Shown here: positions 8,604 through 15,363 of the stretch, piece by piece
Layout of the letters: every line of letters starts with the position of its first letter
How positions within the stretch are numbered: position 1 is the first letter of the stretch
Origin: Ilyomonas sp965247435
Lineage (GTDB): Bacteria > Bacteroidota > Bacteroidia > Chitinophagales > Chitinophagaceae
Assembly (NCBI GenBank): GCA_965247435.1
Contig: OZ252019.1
Location: 5,518,001 to 5,582,000, forward strand
Length of the DNA stretch: 64,000 nucleotides
Reading direction: 5' to 3'
Notes under the pieces: generated by a model
The model's database searches: none
Seen by the model: only the letters and a program-made list of their open reading frames with translations
What the model was told of the DNA's origin: nothing
Translations under genes and position numbers: made by a program

Positions 8604-9566
8604 TCAAAGCCGGGATTTATTCCTGAAGTAGATATACCATTTGATAAAGTTGATTCTGTTATTTTTGGTTAATCCTCTGTGCAGGTCCAAATGATTTTTG
8701 AGATGCCCGAAGTAAGATTCTATGCCATTGGTTGTTTTAGGAATGTTGCTGTCAGCGAGGTAACAAAACATATGGGGCAAAGCTCTTTTGATGGTAAAAA
8801 AAGAACGCCTGATTAATTTATGTTTATACCAATATCTGCCCGTTTCAGCTTTGTATGATTTTTCTTTCAGAAAGTCTTTATGCTTATTTTCCCAATCGGT
8901 TAACCGGTGTATCCAGTATTGTTTGTCATTATGTGTTTGGATGCGATGTATCATTAAAACCAATACCCTTAATTCTTTGCCGGCATCGTAGCCTGGATTG
9001 GCTGTAAGCCACAGCAGACACATTCTCTGGATGTGTACAAGGCATCGCTGAATGGTAACACCAGGCATTGTTTTTTTGATGGCTTTAAGGGTAGCTTTAT
9101 GACCATCACAGGTAATAGAAGTTATCTGTAAGCCAAGGTTCAGCAGGTTCAATAAATCTTCTTTTATTTCTTCGTACCGCTCTGCATCTGAAAACCGGAA
9201 CAACTGTGTATAGCTGATGGGATCATCCTGATAGCATACTACACAAAACTTTTTAAAGTAAGTGGCATCTACCCTTAAGTAAATATTATCATGATGAATA
9301 ATAGGCGTTAGAGGGGCTCTGTCAAGAAAATAATAAAAGGTTTTTTGAAGGGTATCTTTTGATAAACCACTATCTCTCTGGAGCGTCTTGTAAGTTTGCC
9401 TTTCCACTACCCATTTACGAAACCAGACAAACCGGTTTTCTATAGTTTGAACCCTATCATTATAAGTAAATAAAATGCCGCACTGCTTACATTTAAACCG
9501 CTGTTTACCGCCTTGCTTACCCCAGCCTATTACCTGTAAACTGCTACAAGCCCAGCATCGCTTTTT
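8604..9566 (-). CDS. IS256-family transposase (copy A), with frame problem at its start
   Basis: The catalytic domain carries the DDE triad: VDATYFKKF, TCDGHKATLK and TTNGIESYFG. RCLVHIQRMCLLWLT, the CxxH-like helix of IS256 relatives, lies between the second Asp and the Glu. Upstream of the first in-frame Met (9407) the frame stays open to 9566 and encodes a zinc ribbon: RCWACSSLQ, then FKCKQCG. No in-frame start codon precedes it. An ATG at 9580 is in another frame and would join this frame if one A were added in the A7 run (9562-9568). Full-length protein would be about 325 residues. The other IS copy has the same arrangement, so the frame break is probably a built-in control rather than decay. 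Confidence 0.88.
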   Translation of the reverse strand, partial: KKRCWACSSLQVIGWGKQGGKQRFKCKQCGILFTYNDRVQTIENRFVWFRKWVVERQTYKTLQRDSGLSKDTLQKTFYYFLDRAPLTPIIHHDNIYLRVDATYFKKFCVVCYQDDPISYTQLFRFSDAERYEEIKEDLLNLLNLGLQITSITCDGHKATLKAIKKTMPGVTIQRCLVHIQRMCLLWLTANPGYDAGKELRVLVLMIHRIQTHNDKQYWIHRLTDWENKHKDFLKEKSYKAETGRYWYKHKLIRRSFFTIKRALPHMFCYLADSNIPKTTNGIESYFGHLKNHLDLHRGLTKNNRINFIKWYIYFRNKSRL

Positions 9567-9699
9567 TTAAGCTTTTTCATTTACAAAAAAACTTATGTGA
9601 AAGCGCTTTCACATAACTTCTCTCAAACCCTTTGCTGCACTGAGTTACAAGGAATTTTACCAACTATTTTTCAGTATTATACCGTTATAGTAAAAGTGA

Positions 9700-9819
9700 G
9701 TAGTGACTCCATTTGAAATTTGCAAGCTATCAAACCTGTCAGGTTAAGACGCTTTGCAGCTAAAAGATTTTAATAACCTGACAGGTTACAATTTATTGTT
9801 TTCAAATTGAGTCATTACC
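9700..9819. mobile_element. MITE-like element with 9-bp target duplication
   Basis: This is a 120-bp non-coding element. The outer inverted repeats read GTAGTGACTCCATTTGAAA on the left and, as reverse complement, GGTAATGACTCAATTTGAAA on the right. It is flanked by the direct repeat TAAAAGTGA (9691-9699 and 9820-9828). Inside is a perfect 14-bp inverted repeat AACCTGTCAGGTTA (9733-9746 with 9774-9787). There is no coding frame. The element is directly beside the right end of IS copy A. Confidence 0.7.
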
Positions 9820-9942
9820 TAAAAGTGAATTGGCAGCAATCAACTGCGAAAGTTCCTTTCTCCCCCTTTCACGGCTTACGATTGGCCACGGCGCCTGATG
9901 CTTAACAGGACGCTGCTTTGTTTTAATATGCTAACAGCAAGC

Positions 9943-11118
9943 TTATACGCGGATATAAATTTTCTTTTTGTCCATGATATAGCCAATAAGCCAGAACATA
10001 ATAATCAGGCAGATAGAATAAAAAAGTGATGCCGCCCGCTCATCGCTCCAAAGCGGCTGGCAGATATGAATATAAAACCAACCGAAAGGCGACGTGTATG
10101 CCTGTTTGCCGGCGGCATCTGTGCCATTACTGATGCGTATTAAACCAAGCACCCGCGGCAGAAAACCGCCTAAGAAAAAGATGAACAGCGGGTTCTTGCC
10201 AAAGACATTGAAGTACTGCGAGAGCCAGCCCCGCTTGTTTTTAAATTCGATAAGGAAGATCAGCGTTGCTAAGATAACCATTGCCAAGCCGGTTGTATAA
10301 ATAACATAACTGCTGGTCCATATTTTTTTGTTGATCGGGAACAGCATATCCCAGCAGTAGCCGGCAAACAGCAGGATTACACCGGCCACAAAGAGGTTGC
10401 TCAGCATCTCGTAATTTTTGCCTTTTAACTGTATGTACTGACCCACAAAATAGCCGAAAATTACCTGCGTAATGGCACTGATGGTACCGGCCAGGCCTTC
10501 CGGATCGAAAGCAACGCCCTCACCATGATACAAGTGTATATCGCCAAAAGCACTTTTGTCTATAGCCGTACCAAAGTAGCCCTGCAGGCTGTACGGGTCT
10601 GCCTTATCGCCCAGGGTAGCGCATAAGATCCAGTACAACATCAGCAGCGCAAAGGAGATGACAAACGCACCGCGTGTTTTGAAGAAATACACAATCAGGG
10701 ATGCGAAGCAATAGCACAGGGCTATACGCTGCAGCACGCCCATGACGCGGATGCCTGCTAACTGGCCGTCATTATTAATCCATTCCCAGCCTTTGCCAAC
10801 AAGGTGGCCGGCGGCATCGTAGCGCACAAACGGGCACCAGTTGAGGAACAGGCCAATGAGAAAAATGAGTATCGTGCGCCGGAACACTTTAGCCAGAAAA
10901 GGCCCCGTGCCGCCTTGCTCGAAGCGCGGCATTACAAAAGCCATCGCATTGCCTACGGCAAACAGGAAAAACGGGAACACCAGGTCGGTAGGCGTGCAGC
11001 CATGCCACGGCGCATGGTCGAGCGGCGTATAGGGCGTGCCTGCCTGGTTGTTGACCATAATCATCAGGGCAACCGTGGCGCCGCGAAACACATCCAGCGA
11101 ATAATATCGTTCTTTCAT
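9943..11118 (-). CDS. DUF5009 / HGSNAT-like acyltransferase membrane protein
   Basis: This is a 391-residue polytopic membrane protein with about ten hydrophobic helices. The N-terminus YYSLDVFRGATVALMIMVNN, followed by HAPWHGCTPTDLVFPFFLFAVGNAM, matches the family that includes heparan-alpha-glucosaminide N-acetyltransferase and bacterial NagX/DUF5009. These proteins are thought to move an acetyl group across the inner membrane onto an amino sugar. It is transcribed alone, away from the IS200-like gene. The C-terminus (GYIMDKKKIYIRV) is the usual short cytosolic tail. Amino-sugar acetylation is inferred from the family; no neighbour confirms it. Confidence 0.85.
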   Translation of the reverse strand: MKERYYSLDVFRGATVALMIMVNNQAGTPYTPLDHAPWHGCTPTDLVFPFFLFAVGNAMAFVMPRFEQGGTGPFLAKVFRRTILIFLIGLFLNWCPFVRYDAAGHLVGKGWEWINNDGQLAGIRVMGVLQRIALCYCFASLIVYFFKTRGAFVISFALLMLYWILCATLGDKADPYSLQGYFGTAIDKSAFGDIHLYHGEGVAFDPEGLAGTISAITQVIFGYFVGQYIQLKGKNYEMLSNLFVAGVILLFAGYCWDMLFPINKKIWTSSYVIYTTGLAMVILATLIFLIEFKNKRGWLSQYFNVFGKNPLFIFFLGGFLPRVLGLIRISNGTDAAGKQAYTSPFGWFYIHICQPLWSDERAASLFYSICLIIMFWLIGYIMDKKKIYIRV

Positions 11119-11418
11119 AAAAAAGGTTGGTTATACAATATAAAATAGTAATCAGATAGTGTTGCAAATTTTATAAATCGAAAGTCTTTATTAATTTGCT
11201 AAGAAGCCTGTATTTATTAAAATAAGGCAATAAGGTTGTTATATCCGGTTGTCTGAATTTTCTACTAAGGTTTTGTCATCTATTTCAAATTGCATTTTTT
11301 GCAGAACCGGTATCTCGCATTTATTTCAAATGCCTTATTAATTTATCCTGTTCACCTTACAGACTTTAGTAAGTTCGCTGCTATCAACCTTAGTACAAAA
11401 TAGTAATTAAACTACTCA
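11119..11418. other. intergenic region before the Y1 transposase
   Basis: About 300 AT-rich bases separate two divergently oriented genes. They contain scattered copies of the AATAAGG/TAAGGTT word that also makes up the inverted repeats around the following transposase gene. No open frame of interest is seen. Confidence 0.4.
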
Positions 11419-11433
11419 ACCTTATTACCTTAT
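11419..11433. repeat. inverted repeat flanking the Y1 transposase, left arm
   Basis: ACCTTATTACCTTAT at 11419-11433 is the exact reverse complement of ATAAGGTAATAAGGT at 11895-11909. The arms enclose the Y1 transposase gene, with the right arm starting at its stop codon. Confidence 0.8.
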
Positions 11434-11439
11434 TCAAAA

Positions 11440-11895
11440 ATGAAAATAGAATACAACAATCTTTACACCCATTTTATTTTTACAACGCTGCATCGCTTAC
11501 CGCTTATTGACGCTAAACATCGGGAAAGAATCGAAAAATATATGACCGGCATCATTAAGAACAATGATTCTCAATTATATGCCATTTATGCTAATCCGGA
11601 TCATGTGCATTTTCTTGTATCCCGTTCTCCTCAACATTCAGAAGAAAAATTAGCCTCTGTCATAGCGCAAAGCTCACAAGAATTTATTAATCAGAATAAA
11701 TTGTGTAATGGGCAGTTTGCATGGCAGAAGACTGCTGCTGCCTTTTCTGTGTCAAAGTCGGATGTTGACCGGGTTTGTAAATATATACTCAGCCAACCGG
11801 AACACCATCGAACAAGGAGCTTTGCGGAAGAATACGAAAGATTTATAAAATTTTATCAGCAGGCTTTATATCCGTATGGTAAGTTAGAGCAGTGA
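11440..11895 (+). CDS. Y1 (HUH) transposase, IS200/REP-associated type
   Basis: This is a 151-residue single-domain protein. It carries the HUH metal-binding motif NPDHVHFLVS (near residues 51-60) and a catalytic tyrosine in VCKYILSQPEHH (near residue 118). Both are diagnostic of single-stranded-DNA transposases of the IS200/IS605 and REP-associated (RAYT) kind. The N-terminus (HFIFTTLHRLPLI) is also typical. There is no second gene such as TnpB. The gene is tightly enclosed by a 15-bp inverted repeat, and a possible role is mobilising short hairpin repeats. No clear IS200 end hairpins were found outside the inverted repeat. Confidence 0.88.
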   Translation: MKIEYNNLYTHFIFTTLHRLPLIDAKHRERIEKYMTGIIKNNDSQLYAIYANPDHVHFLVSRSPQHSEEKLASVIAQSSQEFINQNKLCNGQFAWQKTAAAFSVSKSDVDRVCKYILSQPEHHRTRSFAEEYERFIKFYQQALYPYGKLEQ

Positions 11896-11909
11896 TAAGG
11901 TAATAAGGT
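11895..11909. repeat. inverted repeat flanking the Y1 transposase, right arm
   Basis: ATAAGGTAATAAGGT is the exact complement of 11419-11433. Its first base is the last base of the transposase stop codon. Confidence 0.8.
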
Positions 11910-12032
11910 AGGAAAAGTGATGTGTATTCTTCTGCTAAGGTTGAAATACACCGCTATTAAAACTGAAAGGGAGATAAGGTTTTGATAGTAAGCAGGCTTA
12001 AATTTTGGTTTTCATAAATAAAATCAGTTGTA

Positions 12033-12611
12033 ATGGATAACACAAATTACTACATACACCCTTCCTCTTACATAGATGAGCCCTGCACCATTGGCAAAGG
12101 CGTACACATCTGGCACTTTTGCCACCTTATGCAAAACAGTGTGATAGGCGATGGCTGCAACATCGGGCAGAACGTAGTGATTGGCCGCGGTGTAACGCTT
12201 GGCCGTAACGTAAAGGTGCAGAATAATGTAACGGTGTATGAAGGCGTGGTATGCGAAGACGATGTGTTTCTCGGCCCTTCGGTGGTATTTACCAATGTTA
12301 TCAATCCGCGCAGCGCTATCAGCCGTAAGCACGAGTTTAAGCCAACCCTCGTAAAGCGCGGCGCCACCATCGGCGCCAATGCAACGATTGTATGCGGGCA
12401 TACCATTGGTGAGTATGCTTTTATCGGCGCCGGCGCCGTGGTTACCAAAGCGGTGCCACCGTATGCGCTGATGCTTGGCAACCCGGCACAGCAAAAGGGC
12501 TGGATGAGCGAGTGGGGCAGCCAGTTGCAGTTTGAGGAAACGGGTATTGCGGTGTGCAAATTAAGCGGTGAAAAATACCAGTTGAAAGGAGGGGAAGTGA
12601 AGAAGATGTAA
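12033..12611 (+). CDS. wbpD: WbpD/WlbB-like sugar N-acetyltransferase (left-handed beta-helix)
   Basis: This 192-residue protein is built of hexapeptide repeats ([LIV]GxxxX) such as TIGKGVHIWHFCHL, VIGDGCNIGQNVVIGRG and TIGANATIVCGHTIGEYAFIG. The segments KVQNNVTVYEGV, FLGPSVVFTNVINPRS and the C-terminal GNPAQQKGWMSEWG closely resemble WbpD/WlbB. Those enzymes are acetyl-CoA:UDP-3-amino-glucuronate N-acetyltransferases that make di-N-acetylated uronic acids for O-antigen or capsule. The enzyme acts in the cytoplasm as a trimer. The usual partners (WbpA, WbpB, WbpE) are not in this window, so the pathway assignment rests on the family alone. GC content is higher than that of the restriction gene 41 bases downstream. 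Confidence 0.83.
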   Translation: MDNTNYYIHPSSYIDEPCTIGKGVHIWHFCHLMQNSVIGDGCNIGQNVVIGRGVTLGRNVKVQNNVTVYEGVVCEDDVFLGPSVVFTNVINPRSAISRKHEFKPTLVKRGATIGANATIVCGHTIGEYAFIGAGAVVTKAVPPYALMLGNPAQQKGWMSEWGSQLQFEETGIAVCKLSGEKYQLKGGEVKKM

Positions 12612-12652
12612 AGGAATAGCTAACTTTGTAAAAATTAAATACTTGTTTAAAA

Positions 12653-13363
12653 GTGAATTTCGATATCCATAGTTATAGATTTTCGCATGAAATTATTGAA
12701 CATGCGAATTATCAAACTGCATTTCAAGAAATTACAACTGTTGTAAGGCAATGTCCTTTATTTATTTATCCAAATAAATCTTCAAAAAATTCCAGATTAG
12801 ATGTTGTTCAACAACTCTTTAATACCTTCTTCGATAGAAGGTTTGCCTGCGATTTAAACTGGTTATATCATCCAAATGCAACGAGAATACCTAACTCGGA
12901 TTTAGCAGCAGATTATAAAAAGGAATTCAATGGGCTGAGAATTCAAGTAGAAGTACAATTTGGTAATATGGCAAGGTGGTATAGTGATATTTTTAAGTTT
13001 CAAACAGCTTACTCACAAGATTTGATTGACATCGGCTTATGTATAGTTCCTACTAATTCTTTAGCAAGTCGCATAGATTCAAATATCACAAACTTTGAAA
13101 GATGTGTTAGAGAATTACCTTCTGCTAAACTTTCAATAACACTTCCAATATTACTCATTGGGTTGAGAATAGACAATAATACACCTGTTATTAACGTAGC
13201 TTTCTCACAATTGCCAGATATAAAATCAATTAATGGAAAGGGTAAAACTGCGAATAGATATAAAATAATAAATGGATTACTTTCTAATACTCCAATTGAA
13301 AGTATAAGTGAAAGATCAGAAACAGGCCCTGTTGCGAGCTTTGAAGATTCCGCAGAAGATTAA
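12653..13363 (+). CDS. BglII-like type II restriction endonuclease
   Basis: This 236-residue protein starts with GTG (a TAACTTTG promoter-like box lies 25 bases upstream). The core DLAADYKKEF...RIQVEVQFGN resembles the BglII catalytic centre, where an Asp and the Glu-x-Gln of a VEVQF strand bind Mg2+. Here the Asp of DLAADYK and E-x-Q in VEVQFGN are candidates. Length and fold pattern fit BglII-like enzymes (about 220 residues). The gene ends 5 bases before the 3' end of a convergent DNA methyltransferase, forming a tail-to-tail restriction-modification pair. The gene is AT-rich relative to its left neighbour, which suggests acquisition. The cleavage site (AGATCT in BglII itself) is not predictable here. 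Confidence 0.82.
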   Translation: MNFDIHSYRFSHEIIEHANYQTAFQEITTVVRQCPLFIYPNKSSKNSRLDVVQQLFNTFFDRRFACDLNWLYHPNATRIPNSDLAADYKKEFNGLRIQVEVQFGNMARWYSDIFKFQTAYSQDLIDIGLCIVPTNSLASRIDSNITNFERCVRELPSAKLSITLPILLIGLRIDNNTPVINVAFSQLPDIKSINGKGKTANRYKIINGLLSNTPIESISERSETGPVASFEDSAED

Positions 13364-13368
13364 TTAAA

Positions 13369-14304
13369 TTAAAATAACCATTCTGCAGGTACTTGAGCCA
13401 CCTTATCATTTGCTGAAGGCTTGTGTATGGGTTTATTGATGGGTCTTAGTTTTAGTTTGCCTTCCTTTAATTGTTGTATCCGTTCTTTAGATAGTTTACA
13501 ATAGGCATCTTCTTTATCTATGCCAATGGCATTCCGATTGTTTTTAACAGCAGCAATTAGGGAAGAACCAACACCGGCAAAAGGATCGAGTACCCAGCTA
13601 TTTTCATTTGTAAGTGCTAATACACAACGCTCAACCAATTCAACCGGGAACTGGCAAGGATGTTCTGTTTTTTCAGGATGATTGGATTTTACATTAGGTA
13701 TATCCCACAATTCATTTTCCCAATCTTTTACTACAATTTCCCAAATATCAGATGGATTTTTACCAAGTGGATTACCGGAAGGTTGCCCTTTTTTATTTCC
13801 TTTGAAATGAAGTTTGCCCGGATATTTGGATGGCACTCTTACGTTGTCAAGATTAAAGATGTAATCATCCCCTTTTGTAAACCAAAGTATGGTTTCATAT
13901 CTGCCGGAAAAACGATTGGAAGCATGTAATCCATGACCAAAATGCCAGATGATCCTATTTCGAAGCTTTAACCCAAAACTTTTAAAGATCTGATAATAAT
14001 AAATATCTAAAGGAAATATTTCTCCCTTATCTACATAGTTACCAACTTGCCAGCAAATACTTCCTTTATCAGACAAAACTTTTACGAGTTCCTTAATTAT
14101 TTTTTCTTGTGATTGAAGGTATTTTTCAATTGTACTTTTTACTTCATAAGATTTACCAATATTATATGGTGGCGAAGTAACAATCAGATCAAACTTTGCA
14201 GGCTGAAACTTTTGTAAATACTGTAACGTGTCTCCACAATATACCTCTGAATCAGCAGGATAATTGAAATTTATAAAATCTGTTATCGGCTCCTTTAGTT
14301 TCAT
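13369..14304 (-). CDS. DNA methyltransferase (beta class, probable N4-cytosine), partner of BglII-like enzyme
   Basis: This is a 311-residue enzyme. The catalytic motif TSPPYNIGKSYE (motif IV) is near residues 44-55. The S-adenosylmethionine-binding motif VLDPFAGVGSS (motif I) is near residue 240, after HPCQFPVELVERCV (motif X). The order IV-X-I is the beta class. TSPPY is common in N4-cytosine methyltransferases, which is the type that protects BglII sites. It is convergent with the restriction gene, so the pair has separate promoters. No control (C) protein is seen. Function: modifies the host recognition site to protect it from the endonuclease. Confidence 0.9.
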   Translation of the reverse strand: MKLKEPITDFINFNYPADSEVYCGDTLQYLQKFQPAKFDLIVTSPPYNIGKSYEVKSTIEKYLQSQEKIIKELVKVLSDKGSICWQVGNYVDKGEIFPLDIYYYQIFKSFGLKLRNRIIWHFGHGLHASNRFSGRYETILWFTKGDDYIFNLDNVRVPSKYPGKLHFKGNKKGQPSGNPLGKNPSDIWEIVVKDWENELWDIPNVKSNHPEKTEHPCQFPVELVERCVLALTNENSWVLDPFAGVGSSLIAAVKNNRNAIGIDKEDAYCKLSKERIQQLKEGKLKLRPINKPIHKPSANDKVAQVPAEWLF

Positions 14305-14471
14305 ACCTATAATGGAATTCTTTTTATGAAACTAATGATTTAAGTGATAAGTAAAAGAACAATTTGTCAACATCTTGAGTAAACTACTATCACATCATAA
14401 AATTAGCATGTTCATGTAAACAACTATGATATAATAGTCAGCTACCAACAAGTTATCCTGAAGTACACCAA

Positions 14472-14506
14472 AGACGAAGGATGAACGAAGGATCGACGAA
14501 GGATGC
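14472..14506. repeat. short tandem repeat of GACGAAGGATG
   Basis: Three consecutive copies of an 11-12-base word (GACGAAGGATG, AACGAAGGATC, GACGAAGGATG) occur upstream of a small hypothetical gene. A related array (ACGAAGGATGGACGAAGGAG) occurs at 31920-31940, so this is an interspersed word of the genome. Confidence 0.6.
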
Positions 14507-14542
14507 GTACACGCAATGCACACTTTTAGCTATCTTTACCTT

Positions 14543-14836
14543 ATGGCAACCAGCAACAACAATATACTTTTAAAAGGCATGAGCGGCGCGCTCGGCAGGC
14601 AGGTAGTAGTAAAGCAGTATGCAGGGAATGTTGTTGTGTCTAAATACCCGGATATGAGTGGCATCAAACCCAGCAGGGGGCAGAAAGCAAAGCGCGGCAA
14701 ATTCAGGGAGGCGGTAGTGTATGCACAGGCCATTATCAATAATCCTAAAAGGAAAGCAGCTTATAGTAAAACGTTGCCGGCAGGCACATCGGTCTATCAC
14801 GCGGCTATTAAAGACTATCTTACCAAAAACAAATAA
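14543..14836 (+). CDS. small basic hypothetical protein
   Basis: This is a 97-residue protein from the ATG at 14543; an upstream in-frame ATG (14516) would add nine residues. The later start is preferred because a TATCTTTACC box, a promoter-like TAnnTTTg element, lies between the two. The protein is rich in Lys and small residues (MSGALGRQVVVKQYAGNVVV, KPSRGQKAKRGKFREAV). It has a predicted C-terminal helix ending in YLTKNK. It has no cysteines and no recognised domain; basic composition hints at nucleic-acid binding, which is an inference only. A hairpin at its stop acts as a shared terminator with the convergent SET-domain gene. Confidence 0.65.
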   Translation: MATSNNNILLKGMSGALGRQVVVKQYAGNVVVSKYPDMSGIKPSRGQKAKRGKFREAVVYAQAIINNPKRKAAYSKTLPAGTSVYHAAIKDYLTKNK

Positions 14837-14863
14837 GCTGCGTATTGGTTAAACACGCAGCTT
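14835..14863. terminator. bidirectional hairpin terminator
   Basis: AAGCTGCGT (14835-14843) pairs with ACGCAGCTT (14855-14863). It is placed between convergent genes ending at 14836 and 14887. Confidence 0.6.
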
Positions 14864-14886
14864 CTCCCCATATAATTTATTGTTAC

Positions 14887-15273
14887 TTACTCACTCGTAT
14901 CAAACCATACTTTCGTTTTATCGTTCGGGCTGGCGTTGTAGTTGATGGTTAGCTCTTCACCTTTTTTAATGGCACGCACAGTGCGCACCGTTACGATCTT
15001 TTCTTCAAAATCCATTTCATATTCGCAACTGGCGGTATAATCGTGGTTGTACATACTTACATAGCCAAATGCCACACAGGCCTGGCGGCGGGTTTCGCCC
15101 CACTCAAAAATATAATGGTATAATTTGGTGCCTTCAATCTGCTTGCGTTCTTTGGCGGTAAGTACCAATACCGGCGAGATTTCAATTACGGTACCGGCGG
15201 GTAGGGCTTTACTGGTAAATACGCCGCGGCCTTTAACTCCGGCAATAGCAACATCTATCTGTGGCAATATCAT
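14887..15273 (-). CDS. SET-domain protein
   Basis: This is a 128-residue protein that is almost entirely a SET domain. GVKGRGVFTSKALPAGTVIE forms the first strand pair, SMYNHDYTASCEYEMD corresponds to the eukaryotic NHS region, and RAIKKGEELTINYN is the GEELxxxY motif. SET proteins are lysine methyltransferases using S-adenosylmethionine, with a pseudoknot made by these two motifs. The internal ATG at 15273 was chosen over 15321 because the extra 16 residues (AYLFIFGFYTNLFF) lie outside the domain. The gene is divergent from mgtE. Bacterial SET proteins are patchy and their substrates are largely unknown. Confidence 0.8.
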   Translation of the reverse strand: MILPQIDVAIAGVKGRGVFTSKALPAGTVIEISPVLVLTAKERKQIEGTKLYHYIFEWGETRRQACVAFGYVSMYNHDYTASCEYEMDFEEKIVTVRTVRAIKKGEELTINYNASPNDKTKVWFDTSE

Positions 15274-15363
15274 AAGGAAGAAGAGATTGGTGTAAAAACC
15301 GAAAATAAACAAATAAGCCATATCGCTTTGCTTTATTTAGCGGCTTCAAAGTAATTTGCGCGC

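Larger units (their letters stand above)
8405..9683 (-). mobile_element. insertion sequence, IS256 family (IS1249-like group), copy A
   Basis: This is a complete 1279-bp element. The ends read GGTAATGTACTGAAAAATAG on the left and, in reverse complement, GGTATAATACTGAAAAATAG on the right; they share a 19-bp identical core (TACTGAAAAATAGTTGGTA). A perfect 8-bp direct repeat, GTTATAGT, lies at 8397-8404 and 9684-9691, which is the target duplication. Eight bases is the size usual for IS256-family transposition. One transposase gene is present on the minus strand. A related element lies at 21401-22671. Confidence 0.93.
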
